From Agrobacterium vitis (lineage in GTDB: Bacteria > Pseudomonadota > Alphaproteobacteria > Rhizobiales > Rhizobiaceae): 64,000 nt of DNA. The position numbers and the translations under genes are program-made. How positions within the stretch are numbered: the stretch's first letter is position 1; every line of letters starts with the position of its first letter. Where the stretch lies: positions 62,001 through 126,000 of the forward strand of contig NZ_CP146245.1 in the NCBI RefSeq assembly GCF_037039395.1, written 5' to 3'. The notes below the pieces were generated by a model. That model saw only the letters and a list, made by a program, of their open reading frames with translations. It was not told where the DNA came from and did not search any database. Shown piece after piece: positions 27,276 to 36,200 of the stretch.

Positions 27276-28297
27276 TAGCGTTGAATTTCCCGTTCCCAGC
27301 GCTGCTGCCATTGATCATAGACGGACACAATGTACTTCCAGTCCGCACTTTGAAGGTCATTGACGTTGTCCGGCGTGATCATAATCTTAGCCTGAACATC
27401 CTGCGGCAGCTTGGCTTCTTTGTTTGTTGGGAAGTAACCAAGCTTCTGCGCCATGATGACACCGGCTTCAGGGCTCAGCAGTACGTTCACCAGCTTCTGG
27501 GCGAGATCCGCGTTCGGGCGTCCAGCAACGACACTGAGTGTCGATGAGAGCGCGAAGAAGCCTTCTTTCGGGATAGCACCCTGGATCTTCAGGCCTTCAG
27601 TGTCACGCGCCCAAGCAATTCGACCATCGGTCCACATGCTCATGGAAATCTGGTCATTGCGGTACAGCTCAAGATGGTTGGCATGGGAATCGACCCAGAC
27701 ATCGATGTTCTGAGCAATTTTCGCCATTTCAGCGAAGCCGGCATCCGGATTGCGCTCACTGCCGCCGGCCAGCTTTGCGAAGAGGGTGATCAGGTCGATA
27801 TTTTCGGGGCGGAATCCACGCAGCGCGATCCTGCCCTTATATTCCGGCTTTGCGAGATCGTACCAGGATTCTGGGGCCTTAACTTCGGCGGGATTGTACG
27901 CGATGACATATGCTCCGAAATTCGCAGCAACGACCGCATCGGAGTAGATTGCCTTCGGATAGATGTTTTCGAGGTTGGGAACCAGCTTCGGGTCGAGCGG
28001 CGCAAACGCCTTCTCAGCCTCCATCCTGAGGGCGAAGACCGGATCGGAAACGATCACATCCACTTCCTTGTTGCGGACTCGTGCGATGTTGCTGGCGCCG
28101 GAACCGGCAACGATCGCTACCTTCACCCCGTTTTCCTGCTCGAAGGACTTGACACTCGCGGCCATCGCCTCGTCATAGGCGCCGCCGAAGCCGCTAAGGA
28201 TAAGCTCTTTCTGTTGCGCGAGAGCTGCCGAGCTCAACGCGCAGGCTGCAACCATCAACATGCCACTGGCGATGGCTCTACCAAAATGCCATTTCAT
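27275..28297 (-). CDS. ABC transporter substrate-binding protein, PotD-like
   Basis: A 340-residue periplasmic binding protein with a clear signal peptide (hydrophobic core SGMLMVAACALSSAALA, cleavage after ALA). The mature part starts with KELILSGFGGAYDEAMAASV, typical of the spermidine/putrescine/opine binding group. First transport gene after the small gene at 28481-28666. An operator of the HutC type lies 400 bp upstream, before that small gene. The substrate is unknown; the context favours cucumopine. Confidence 0.92.
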   Translation of the reverse strand: MKWHFGRAIASGMLMVAACALSSAALAQQKELILSGFGGAYDEAMAASVKSFEQENGVKVAIVAGSGASNIARVRNKEVDVIVSDPVFALRMEAEKAFAPLDPKLVPNLENIYPKAIYSDAVVAANFGAYVIAYNPAEVKAPESWYDLAKPEYKGRIALRGFRPENIDLITLFAKLAGGSERNPDAGFAEMAKIAQNIDVWVDSHANHLELYRNDQISMSMWTDGRIAWARDTEGLKIQGAIPKEGFFALSSTLSVVAGRPNADLAQKLVNVLLSPEAGVIMAQKLGYFPTNKEAKLPQDVQAKIMITPDNVNDLQSADWKYIVSVYDQWQQRWEREIQR

Positions 28298-28480
28298 ATC
28301 AGTTCCCCTTTGGTTGAAGTTCGACCCGCTCTAAGACGAGACAAACCGCTCCGCGCCGGAATCTTTGCCGCGCGCAGACACTCAGTTGAGTTCGGATTTC
28401 ATGACTGGCCCCTCCTGGGGCGCGTCAACTCGCAAACGAGCGGCTCGCTCGAGGCGTCTGTTGCCGGCGACGGGCGATAA

Positions 28481-28666
28481 TCAGCGTGGTCGGGCAAGTC
28501 CTGCATGAGCCCTGAAGCTCAAAAGTCTTTCGAGACCATTCCAGATCGAGTGGATTGTCAAACTCGATACATGCCCGGACGCCCGCGGATCGCCGGCAAT
28601 TAGTCCGGTCCTCAGCGTCTTGTTCGGAACATCATTGATCATTTCGAATTCGAACCAGAATGCCAT
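28481..28666 (-). CDS. small protein at the head of the transporter operon
   Basis: A 61-residue protein with a good ribosome site (AGAGGAGAACAGG just before the ATG at 28664-28666), directly downstream of a HutC-type operator (28704-28715). It is soluble, with no membrane segment or signal peptide and no recognised family. A gap of 183 bp separates it from the binding-protein gene. It may be the N-terminal remnant of a longer gene, or a leader peptide/small regulator. Confidence 0.55.
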   Translation of the reverse strand: MAFWFEFEMINDVPNKTLRTGLIAGDPRASGHVSSLTIHSIWNGLERLLSFRAHAGLARPR

Positions 28667-28703
28667 TTCCTGTTCTCCTCTTTCCGCATTTTTTGCTGCG
28701 GTT

Positions 28704-28715
28704 TGGTCTATACAT
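28704..28715. promoter_or_regulatory. HutC-type operator before the transporter operon
   Basis: TGGTCTATACAT, matching 11 of 12 positions of the reverse complement of the site at 29828-29839. It lies about 40 bp upstream of the small gene start, where a repressor would block the promoter. Confidence 0.75.
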
Positions 28716-28770
28716 ATTAACAGATTGGCATGGCCAATCAAGCCAATTTTTATGCAGGCCTAAACGTAAG

Positions 28771-28793
28771 GCGGCCCCGCTATCGGGGGCCGC
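28771..28793. terminator. hairpin after the cus-like gene
   Basis: GCGGCCCC, a 6-base loop, then GGGGGCCGC, about 15 bp downstream of the stop of the 28808-29755 gene. It is GC-rich and stable, but without a good U-tract on that strand, so it could be a weak terminator or mRNA stabiliser. Confidence 0.5.
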
Positions 28794-28807
28794 ACGGTTG
28801 AACGCAT

Positions 28808-29755
28808 TTACGCGAGTTCAACCGTCAACATGATGGGCGTTTTGTCGCCAAAGTTGCTTTCTAGGACGGCCTGGCCAACTTTGGCGAGGTCTTCGGCGTA
28901 TTGCGGCAGGATCTCACCGAGCACCGGCGTTGCGATGTCTTCGGTTACTTCGCCGTATTGCACGATGACCTTGTTGCCGGTGCCCTGCGAATAGCGGATA
29001 CGGCCGACCGGAGCGTCACACTGACGTTCCTTCACATGAACCGGCGAAGTGCTGACCACGGGAGCCCAGGCGTACATGGATTCACCGCTGACAACAGCGT
29101 GGTCCTGAACGACGGTGAACGGCAAAGCCTCGATGAGGTCATTGCAGAGTTCCGGGTTTTCCTTCGTAGCAAGATAGGCAATGACGCTTATGCCGAGTGG
29201 CTGCCATGTGAGGCGTACCTTCTGGCCTTCGTTGATCTTAACGCGCCGCGAGAGATCGGCCAGTGCCGCGATAGAACCTTCGGGGGTCTCGTAGGTGAGA
29301 TGCTTGCCGATGCTCCAGGGGAAATAGTGGAAGGACCAGGCAGCCAGTCGGTTGAGATATCCGAGGAACGCCTTGACCGCCTCAACCGCTTCCTCGCGGC
29401 TGGAAGTTGTCGGCAGGTGCTTCGTGATCGCTTCGGCGAAGGCGCCCATTTCCTGTAGGCCGCTATAACGCAGGTAGTTGCTGTATGCGTAATCAAAGCG
29501 ATGAGCCAGTGCGCAGCACTGCTCGAGGGTGAAGCGCTCGTCCTGGAACGTGAGCAGGAGGGGGTACCATGTGTACATCGACTGGTCGCGAAGCATGCCG
29601 TTCACGAAGTCCAGGTTGGTGAAGTACTGGTTGTTTGTGCCGACCGCGAAGGTCCCGGTGCGGATATCGTGAAGTTCCTTCGGCTCGGTGCTTTCATAAG
29701 CACGGGTCGCCTCCTTCACCGCCTTAACGACGTCACTCAAGCTATTATACGACAT
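28808..29755 (-). CDS. bacterial cucumopine-synthase-like protein, helical domain first
   Basis: A 315-residue paralogue of the T-DNA cus product. The domain order is the same: helical bundle (residues about 1-160), then cyclophilin-like domain (about 165-310). The ATG at 29753-29755 has AGGGATC upstream; the frame could run to 30031 but would cross the operators. The 838-bp core matches the T-DNA gene with one change (Ala here, Val there), whereas the first 21 and last 17 residues are only about half identical. Being outside the T-DNA and preceded by HutC-type sites, it should be expressed in bacteria on histidine/urocanate signals. The likely role is the reverse reaction, splitting cucumopine (or its epimer) into histidine and 2-oxoglutarate. 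This is inference from family and context. Confidence 0.75.
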   Translation of the reverse strand: MSYNSLSDVVKAVKEATRAYESTEPKELHDIRTGTFAVGTNNQYFTNLDFVNGMLRDQSMYTWYPLLLTFQDERFTLEQCCALAHRFDYAYSNYLRYSGLQEMGAFAEAITKHLPTTSSREEAVEAVKAFLGYLNRLAAWSFHYFPWSIGKHLTYETPEGSIAALADLSRRVKINEGQKVRLTWQPLGISVIAYLATKENPELCNDLIEALPFTVVQDHAVVSGESMYAWAPVVSTSPVHVKERQCDAPVGRIRYSQGTGNKVIVQYGEVTEDIATPVLGEILPQYAEDLAKVGQAVLESNFGDKTPIMLTVELA

Positions 29756-29827
29756 TTCGCAGATCCCTATCGTTGATCGTGCGGCTACGAGGCCGCACGG
29801 GGGATAAGCATATCCAATAATGCCGTT

Positions 29828-29839
29828 TTGTATAGACCA
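29828..29839. promoter_or_regulatory. HutC-type operator, cus-like divergent promoter, site 1
   Basis: TTGTATAGACCA, about 73 bp upstream of the 28808-29755 gene. It differs at one position from the hutI/hutF site (TTGTATATACCA). Confidence 0.8.
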
Positions 29840-30020
29840 TTTATCCATTCTGGTTTGGACGATGAGGCTATTCGCTTCCCGAAATAGGAACGTACGGCGA
29901 ACATAAGTGCCATGAAGCCCCGCCGGACGCTCTAGGTCGATGTCCTCTCGGTTACTGCTTGGGGAGAAATATTTTCCATAAACGGTCAAAAATGAGGGAT
30001 GAGTAGACAAATATAGCATT

Positions 30021-30032
30021 TTGTATAGCATA
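30021..30032. promoter_or_regulatory. possible weaker operator, cus-like divergent promoter, site 2
   Basis: TTGTATAGCATA shares the first eight bases of the operator core. It lies between the two stronger sites and could be a secondary binding position. Confidence 0.45.
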
Positions 30033-30093
30033 AATCTGCGCGAACGACTATTTTCATCATCATTTCGGCTTGAGATCGGCGATTAAACAAGTA

Positions 30094-30105
30094 TGGTCTA
30101 TACCT
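30094..30105. promoter_or_regulatory. HutC-type operator, cus-like divergent promoter, site 3
   Basis: TGGTCTATACCT, about 55 bp upstream of the 30160-31122 gene; 10 of 12 positions agree with the reverse complement of site 1. With site 1 it allows both divergent cus-like genes to be repressed together. Confidence 0.75.
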
Positions 30106-30159
30106 ATTCAGGTTATGGCTTTCGGTTTGACCTGAAAAAATTCCAAAAGGGGAAGCGAA

Positions 30160-31122
30160 ATGGGAAGATTGGTTGATATCGCGTGGCCAGAGCTCGACAT
30201 CGTCGTGGTGGCCGAGCTCGCAGACGAGGAAAATCCCGAACTCTGCGAGGAGTTTTGGCAGGACCTGCCATTCAAGGTCATGCAGGCGCATCCGGTCGTG
30301 TCGGGAGAGTCACTTTATGCGTGGACGCCAACGATCAGCACGGCACCAGTTCGGCTGCGCCGACGCATTGTCGATTGCGCAATCGGTGACCTGAGATACT
30401 CCCAAGCCACCGGCAACAAGTTTTCGATCCAGTACGGCAAGGGACTTGAGCCGCTCGCTCAGCCCGTCCTCGGAAAGGTCCTGGAGGAATATCATCATCT
30501 GCTGCCAGTCGTCGGCAAGGCGATCTGGAACAACCTGTTTTTCGCAAAGGAAAAGATCTTCGTGGAGGTGAGGCCGCACGACGTGTCACAGGCGTTCAAA
30601 GGCGAAGGCAGGTTTGCAAATCTGAAGGGCGCTGCTGCGGTATTTTATGCGGAAGCCAAAAGGATCCAGACGGACGAACCGGAGGACTTGCGTCGCATAC
30701 GGACGGGTGAGATTGGTGACACTGGAACGTATGGTCAGTATTTCACCGCGTGGGACTTCGCCAACGGCATGCTCCGCGACTACATCATGTACACTGCGTA
30801 TCCACTTCTGAAGCTGATCGACACACTCTCGCATGAGGATTTTGTGGCGGTGGTCGAGGCGTTTGATCCTGCCTATTCGGAATATCTTGGCTACTCCGGA
30901 CTGAACACGCTGCTCGACTTCTCCAACAAGCTGCGTGCCGCCATCCGTGAGACTGACGACAAGGAAGAGCTCCGCACGCTGCTGCGAACCTTCATTATGT
31001 ATGGCAATCGGCTATGCGCCTGGTCATATCATTACTTCCCCTGGTACCTTGGGATGTTTTATGGGCGCGCAGTGAACGGTCAGGAATTTCCCGGTCGATT
31101 CAACCAGATTAAGCCAAACTAA
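30160..31122 (+). CDS. bacterial cucumopine-synthase-like protein, cyclophilin domain first
   Basis: A 320-residue protein made of the same two domains as its divergent neighbour but in the opposite order: cyclophilin-like DUF3830-type domain first (NPELCEEFWQDLPF, HPVVSGESLYAWTP, IGDLRYSQATGNKFSIQYG, residues about 15-130), then the helical bundle (LRDYIMYTAYPLLKLI, LCAWSYHYFPWYLG, residues about 145-310). From memory this is the order described for cucumopine synthase. The ATG follows AAAAGGGGAAGCGAA. Sequence identity to the neighbour is moderate, so this is an old split. Probable role: reversible condensation or cleavage of the histidine/2-oxoglutarate opine, perhaps for the other epimer. 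Confidence 0.72.
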   Translation: MGRLVDIAWPELDIVVVAELADEENPELCEEFWQDLPFKVMQAHPVVSGESLYAWTPTISTAPVRLRRRIVDCAIGDLRYSQATGNKFSIQYGKGLEPLAQPVLGKVLEEYHHLLPVVGKAIWNNLFFAKEKIFVEVRPHDVSQAFKGEGRFANLKGAAAVFYAEAKRIQTDEPEDLRRIRTGEIGDTGTYGQYFTAWDFANGMLRDYIMYTAYPLLKLIDTLSHEDFVAVVEAFDPAYSEYLGYSGLNTLLDFSNKLRAAIRETDDKEELRTLLRTFIMYGNRLCAWSYHYFPWYLGMFYGRAVNGQEFPGRFNQIKPN

Positions 31123-31223
31123 TCAATCTCATAGAATATATCCATTCCTCCGGGCGGCCCATTTCGACGTGGTCGCCCGCTCCATTTTTTGGGATGGAGC
31201 TTTACACAGAGGCAGATTTGGTA

Positions 31224-31235
31224 TGGTATATACAA
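31224..31235. promoter_or_regulatory. HutC-type operator before hutH
   Basis: TGGTATATACAA, the exact reverse complement of the hutI/hutF site, 56 bp upstream of the hutH ATG. Confidence 0.82.
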
Positions 31236-31290
31236 ATATGGGGCCACAACGCGAATATGTCTGCCCCTCCCTCATCCTAAAGGTTTGAAT

Positions 31291-32820
31291 ATGCCCAACA
31301 CGCTCGTCCCAGGAAAAGTAACGCTCGAAACATTGGCAGCCGTCTACGAGAACGCATTGATCCCAAAGCTGGATGCGGACTCCCTGAAAAGGGTACAGGC
31401 ATCCGCCGACAGGGTGGCCGAGATTGCGGGAGGAGATGAGGCGCATTACGGGATCAATACCGGCTTCGGAAAGCTGGCGAGCGTGCGCATTCCCGCCGAC
31501 GACGTCGAAACCTTGCAACGGAATCTGATCCTTTCTCATTGCTGCGGTGTCGGCGCTCCACTCGCCGACGGCATCGTACGCCTCATCATGACGTTGAAGC
31601 TGATTTCGCTAGGACGGGGCGCTTCGGGCGTCAGGCCGCAAGTCATTCACGTGCTCGCCGCCATGCTCGAGAAGAATGTCCTTCCGATCATTCCCGAAAA
31701 GGGATCTGTGGGCGCATCGGGCGACCTCGCGCCACTCGCTCACATGACGGCGGCTGTGATCGGTGAGGGCGACGCCAAGTTCGATGGCGAAGTCATGTCG
31801 GCAAAGCAAGCATTGGCCAAAGCTGGTATCACCCCGATTACGCTGAAGGCCAAGGAAGGCCTGGCGATGATCAACGGTACTCAAACCTCAACCGCCCTCG
31901 CACTTGTTGGCCTCTTTCGGGCTCACAGGGCACTGGTATCGTCGCTGGTATCCGGTGCGCTCTCAACCGACGCCGCGATGGGATCGACCGCGCCTTTCCA
32001 CCCGGAGATCCACACTCTTCGCGGCCATCAGGGTCAGATCGACGCTGCACAGGCGCTGCGCTCGCTCATGGATGGCTCCGAAATCCGCGCAAGTCATGAA
32101 GAAGGCGATGAGCGGGTTCAGGACCCGTACTGCCTGCGATGCCAGCCACAGGTGGCAGGAGCCTGCCTGGACCTCCTGCGTCAGGCTGCCAACACTTTGA
32201 TGATCGAGGCGAACGCTGCCACCGACAATCCCCTCGTGCTCTCCGATGGAACGATCGTCTCTGGCGGCAACTTCCACGCCGAGCCCGTAGCCTTTGCCGC
32301 AGATCAGATTGCCATCGCCATCTGCGAGATCGGTGCAATCGCACAGCGACGTATCGCCCTGCTGGTGGATCCGGTTCTTAGCTACGGTCTCCCCGCATTT
32401 CTGACACCCAGACCAGGTCTGAACTCCGGCTTCATGATCGCCGAGGTGACCTCTGCTGCTCTCATGTCGGAAAACAAGCAGATGTCGCATCCTGCTTCGG
32501 TTGACTCAACGCCGACTTCTGCAAACCAGGAGGACCACGTGTCCATGGCTTGCCATGGTGCCAGGCGTCTCCTTCAGATGACCGAAAACCTGTTCTCTAT
32601 CGTGGGGATCGAAGCTATCAGCGCCGCTCAGGGCATTGATCTCAGGGCTCCTCTTTCCTCGAGCCCGGCGCTTGATACGGTCCGCAAGGGAATCCGCGCC
32701 GTAATACCCAAGCTCGAAGATGACCGCTACATGGCTGACGATCTCAAGCGCGCAACCGAACTTGTCGCGAGCGGTCGCTTGATTGCTCCATTGACCGAAG
32801 GGCTGCTGCCGGTTCTCTGA
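31291..32820 (+). CDS. hutH: histidine ammonia-lyase
   Basis: A 509-residue HAL, close to the usual 505-515. It deaminates L-histidine to urocanate, whose accumulation also relieves HutC. The Ala-Ser-Gly that self-cyclises to the MIO cofactor lies in [16 protein letters not shown] (about residue 142). Other conserved blocks: [14 protein letters not shown] (catalytic Tyr), [13 protein letters not shown], a Gln-Asp-Pro-Tyr block ([16 protein letters not shown]) and [12 protein letters not shown]. The ATG at 31291 gives the family start; a longer frame from 31189 would cover the operator. A terminator follows. Confidence 0.97.
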   Translation: MPNTLVPGKVTLETLAAVYENALIPKLDADSLKRVQASADRVAEIAGGDEAHYGINTGFGKLASVRIPADDVETLQRNLILSHCCGVGAPLADGIVRLIMTLKLISLGRGASGVRPQVIHVLAAMLEKNVLPIIPEKGSVGASGDLAPLAHMTAAVIGEGDAKFDGEVMSAKQALAKAGITPITLKAKEGLAMINGTQTSTALALVGLFRAHRALVSSLVSGALSTDAAMGSTAPFHPEIHTLRGHQGQIDAAQALRSLMDGSEIRASHEEGDERVQDPYCLRCQPQVAGACLDLLRQAANTLMIEANAATDNPLVLSDGTIVSGGNFHAEPVAFAADQIAIAICEIGAIAQRRIALLVDPVLSYGLPAFLTPRPGLNSGFMIAEVTSAALMSENKQMSHPASVDSTPTSANQEDHVSMACHGARRLLQMTENLFSIVGIEAISAAQGIDLRAPLSSSPALDTVRKGIRAVIPKLEDDRYMADDLKRATELVASGRLIAPLTEGLLPVL

Positions 32821-32840
32821 TCGCCGGTGACAATACCCGG

Positions 32841-32875
32841 GTGGCGGCTTTGTAAGTCTAGCCGCCACAAATTTT
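32841..32875 (+). terminator. intrinsic terminator after hutH
   Basis: Stem GTGGCGGCT / AGCCGCCAC with a 10-base loop, followed by AAATTTT, 20 bp after the hutH stop. Confidence 0.75.
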
Positions 32876-32958
32876 CATATTTCGGTCGAAAACCCTCTTT
32901 CCATGGGCCTCAGCAATCGCGAGGTGGCCTTCGTTTGGTGTACGGTTAATCAACCATA

Positions 32959-32970
32959 TGTTATAGACCA
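32959..32970. promoter_or_regulatory. HutC-type operator before hutC
   Basis: TGTTATAGACCA, about 80 bp upstream of hutC. It resembles the other sites in its right half and probably serves autoregulation. Confidence 0.6.
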
Positions 32971-33048
32971 TTGATACGGTTTTTACGGATGGTGAAAGAG
33001 GTACGGTCGTGAGCAATTCCAATACTTCCAAGGCAGCGTCGCTTGCCC

Positions 33049-33798
33049 ATGGATGATCTTGCAACAGAAAAGCATGCCTCGTCGCGATACTCGGAGATCC
33101 AGCGCGACATCGAGAACAAGATTGCCACGGGTGAGTGGGGACCGGGTGCCCGGATCCCTCCGGAACGGGAGTTGGTCGACATCTATAACTGCTCTCGTAT
33201 GACGGTGAATAAGGCTCTATCGAGCCTGGCTGCTTCGGGAATGATTACCCGGAAACGTCGATCCGGGTCCTTCGTAGCTCCGCCGCGGATCGAAGAGCCG
33301 TTGATGCACATTCAGGACATCCGGGCCGAGGTCATGGCGATTGACCGGACCTACACGTTCGAGATCACGGATCGGAGCATCCGAAAAGCGACCGACCCTC
33401 TTGATGCGCGTCATGTCGGCGTTCCTGTGGGGACTCGTCTTTTGACCCTTGAGGTCATGCACTACGCTGACAATCTCCCGTTCACCATGGAAACCCGCCA
33501 AATCAATCTCGACGCGGTTCCGCAGGTGGAGAGGCTTCAGTTCAAAGACGAACCGCCCGGTAGCTGGCTCCTTCACAACGTTCCGTTCACAGACGGAGAA
33601 CACTCGATACGAGCGGTGTCGGCCGACGCCATACTTGCTCGCCGACTGCAAGTGGTTGAACGTACAGCTTGCATCTCCATCGCTCGCCGGACCTGGCAGG
33701 ATGGAGTGCTGATTACCTTCGTCCGTCTTATTTATCCTGGAGACCGCCACCGCTTCGTGGTGCGCTTCAAGCCGTCAGCGCAACCGGCCGTTTCCTAA
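33049..33798 (+). CDS. hutC: HutC histidine-utilisation repressor (GntR family)
   Basis: A 249-residue GntR/HutC regulator. The winged helix lies at residues about 10-75 (SRYSEIQRDIENKIATGEW, PPERELVDIYNCSRMTVNKAL, SGMITRKRRSGSFV); the C-terminal UTRA domain (about 95-240) starts at AEVMAIDRTYTFEI and ends with FVRLIYPGDRHRFVVRF. HutC proteins bind urocanate and release their operators. The operators listed here precede hutI/hutF, hutH, hutC, the transporter and both cus-like genes, so this is the likely local master repressor. Start ATG 33049; a TTG at 33043 is possible. Confidence 0.95.
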   Translation: MDDLATEKHASSRYSEIQRDIENKIATGEWGPGARIPPERELVDIYNCSRMTVNKALSSLAASGMITRKRRSGSFVAPPRIEEPLMHIQDIRAEVMAIDRTYTFEITDRSIRKATDPLDARHVGVPVGTRLLTLEVMHYADNLPFTMETRQINLDAVPQVERLQFKDEPPGSWLLHNVPFTDGEHSIRAVSADAILARRLQVVERTACISIARRTWQDGVLITFVRLIYPGDRHRFVVRFKPSAQPAVS

Positions 33799-34139
33799 AG
33801 CGCATCGTCGGCCGATCGGCAATATTTCGTTTGGTGTGGGTTAGCGAAGCTGCCGAGGTTTTCCGGCGGCTTCGCCGCGCCTACCACGCGACTAAAAGCG
33901 TTCCCCAAAAGGGGGCAGACCCCAGAATCTCTTACGCACCACGAAACAGGCGGCGATTCAGCCTAAGTGTTTCGAAGAAACTATTCGCTCAATTCAATGA
34001 AACCCCACTATAAACGCGCAGCCATTCCGACGTAACATCATCTTCATCAAAGCCGATTGCAACAAACTAATTCGCCCGAGCGCTTCGCCCGGGGACGGTC
34101 GTTTGTTGCCGTTGCAAAGGTCAAGATAGGAAGTGTTTG
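33799..34139. other. intergenic region between hutC and hyuA
   Basis: No gene. A hairpin GAAGCTGCCG / CGGCGGCTTC at about 33845-33873 may terminate hutC transcription, although the U-tract is lacking. The remainder presumably holds the promoter of the hyuA operon; no HutC-type site is seen. Confidence 0.45.
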
Positions 34140-36197
34140 ATGGCTCTCGTCCGCATAGGAGTGGATATCGGCGGAACGTTCACCGACTTTGTCGGTTGGC
34201 GTTCTGACAGCTCCCAGGGAATTACTCGTCTGAAGGTACCCTCTACGCCTCCGCACTTTGCGGAAGGGTTCAAGGACGGGTTTGAGCCGCTTCTCGACCA
34301 GCTGCGAATTTCGGATGATGACGAAGTCGTTGTCATGCACGGTACGACGGTTAGCACAAATACGGTGATCGAACGATCCGCAGAACCCATCGCGCTTTTC
34401 GTGACGGAGGGTTTCCGCGACATCCTTGAGCTCCAGCGCCTACGTCTCAAGAATCCCGTAGATTTATTCTCCTCCCGCGCAATTCCGCTTGTAGCTCGGG
34501 ACCTCGTTTTCGAGATCCCGGAACGTCTCAATGCCGATGGCGAGGTGCTCACACCGATCGACGCCGAAGCAGTTCGCCGGGCAGTGGCTGGCGTTAAGGC
34601 CACCGGTGTCAAAGCAATCGCCGTCGTTTTTCTTCACAGCTTTCGAAATCCTAAGCACGAGCGCGAGATCCGTGGCTTGATCAATGAGATCGACCCGGAA
34701 ATGGACGTCTGTATTTCGAGTGAAATCTGGCCGCGCATCGGGGAATACGAGCGTGCTGTCAATGCAACTTTAAACGCCTATGTCAAACCCCGCGTCCAGG
34801 CATATCTGCAGGAGATTGAGCGCTACGTCACTAACAGGCTTTCATCTGTCCGGCTGTTTGTGACGCGTTCCAATGGTGGTGCGCTTGGGCTTGCGGACGC
34901 GGCGAAGTTTCCGGTTCACACGCTGTTGTCGGGGCCGGCGTCCGGGGTGACCGCCGCACAGACTGTCTCTTCGCTCAGCAAGCATGAATACTTGCTCACC
35001 TTTGATATGGGCGGCACGAGCACAGATGTGTCGCTGGTCCGTCAGGGCAACCCGACGGTCACCTCGCAGGGAGCAGTAGGCGACTTTCCCATTACCTTGC
35101 CCGTAACCGAGATTGAAGCGATTGGCGCCGGCGGCGGCTCCCTGGTCCATCTCGAGGGACCCGCGATGCGGATCGGCCCTGAAAGCGCTGGCGCCTATCC
35201 TGGCCCGGCAGCCTTCGGGAGGGGTGGCGTCCGCCCAACAGTGACCGACGCTTATCTTCTGTGCGGCTATCTCAATGCCGGCAATTTCCTTGGCGGCGCC
35301 ATGCCGCTGGATGTGATCCGCGCTGCGACAGCATATGACAGTATTGCCGGCCGGCTCAGCGTGACGACTGCGGAAGCTGCCGATGCCTGCCTTTCCGTGA
35401 CAACCTCGACGATGGTCAGCAGGATTCTGCCCTATCTCGCTGCGCACGGACTCGACCCGCAGAACGTGACGCTTGTGACATTCGGCGGAAACGGAGCTCT
35501 GCATGGACCACTGCTTGCGGACGAGGTTGGAATAAATTCGGTCATCGTGCCTGCCGCGCCTTCGGTTTTCTGCGCCTGTGGCGGCGTGGTCACGACCCTC
35601 ACCCACGATGTCGTCAACGTCATTCAAGGCACGACGATAACGCATGAATCGCTCTCTGACGCATTCAGGCACCTCGCATCGGAGACGGTCGACTGGCTCA
35701 AGCAGCAGGTGGAACTCGATCGCCTGACGTCGATCGATCACGAATTTTGGGCGGAACTACGATATAAAGGGCAGTCATTCCAGGTTCCGGTCGTCGTCCC
35801 GACCAAAGCCGATGGCAGCTTCCCGGATCTGGCAACGATTTCCGATCGCTTCCATGACGAGCACAACAGGCTTTATGCCCATTGCGACCGAAATGCTGCC
35901 GTCGAATTTGTAGAGTTGCGCGTTCGCATCCGCGGAAGCCTGCCCTCTCCCTCGCAGGTGAATATCGAGGGGAGCTCCAGGAGGGGCGAGGTCTCCGCCA
36001 TCGCGAGGCGAGACCTCCGTATCGCCGGGCGGCTTTATCCAAATACTCCGATCTATGCCCGCAGTGACCTCGAAAGAGGAAGCAGGGTCGAGGGGCCATG
36101 CATCATCGAAGAGGATGACTCAACGATCCTTGTCCCGCCTGCCTACACGGCCGAAGCAATCAGCTCCGGTGCTATTTCTCTGGATCGAAGGGGCTAA
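34140..36197 (+). CDS. hyuA: hydantoinase/oxoprolinase A-type subunit (HyuA)
   Basis: A 685-residue protein of the N-methylhydantoinase A / acetone carboxylase beta / 5-oxoprolinase N-terminal family. The N-terminal actin-like ATPase fold shows GVDIGGTFTDFVGW and HGTTVSTNTVIERS; the central domain has LLSGPASGVTAAQTV and FDMGGTSTDVSLV. The family uses ATP to open lactam or hydantoin rings together with the B subunit. Start ATG 34140 with AGGAAG upstream. hyuB follows after 3 bp. The substrate cannot be read from sequence; next to an opine island a lactam form of an opine or pyroglutamate-type compound is possible. Confidence 0.88.
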   Translation: MALVRIGVDIGGTFTDFVGWRSDSSQGITRLKVPSTPPHFAEGFKDGFEPLLDQLRISDDDEVVVMHGTTVSTNTVIERSAEPIALFVTEGFRDILELQRLRLKNPVDLFSSRAIPLVARDLVFEIPERLNADGEVLTPIDAEAVRRAVAGVKATGVKAIAVVFLHSFRNPKHEREIRGLINEIDPEMDVCISSEIWPRIGEYERAVNATLNAYVKPRVQAYLQEIERYVTNRLSSVRLFVTRSNGGALGLADAAKFPVHTLLSGPASGVTAAQTVSSLSKHEYLLTFDMGGTSTDVSLVRQGNPTVTSQGAVGDFPITLPVTEIEAIGAGGGSLVHLEGPAMRIGPESAGAYPGPAAFGRGGVRPTVTDAYLLCGYLNAGNFLGGAMPLDVIRAATAYDSIAGRLSVTTAEAADACLSVTTSTMVSRILPYLAAHGLDPQNVTLVTFGGNGALHGPLLADEVGINSVIVPAAPSVFCACGGVVTTLTHDVVNVIQGTTITHESLSDAFRHLASETVDWLKQQVELDRLTSIDHEFWAELRYKGQSFQVPVVVPTKADGSFPDLATISDRFHDEHNRLYAHCDRNAAVEFVELRVRIRGSLPSPSQVNIEGSSRRGEVSAIARRDLRIAGRLYPNTPIYARSDLERGSRVEGPCIIEEDDSTILVPPAYTAEAISSGAISLDRRG

Positions 36198-36200
36198 AAC

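Noticed and set aside
29756..30031. N-terminal extension of the 28808-29755 gene to 407 residues
   Set aside because: It would cover the operator region, lacks a ribosome site and has no counterpart in the T-DNA copy.
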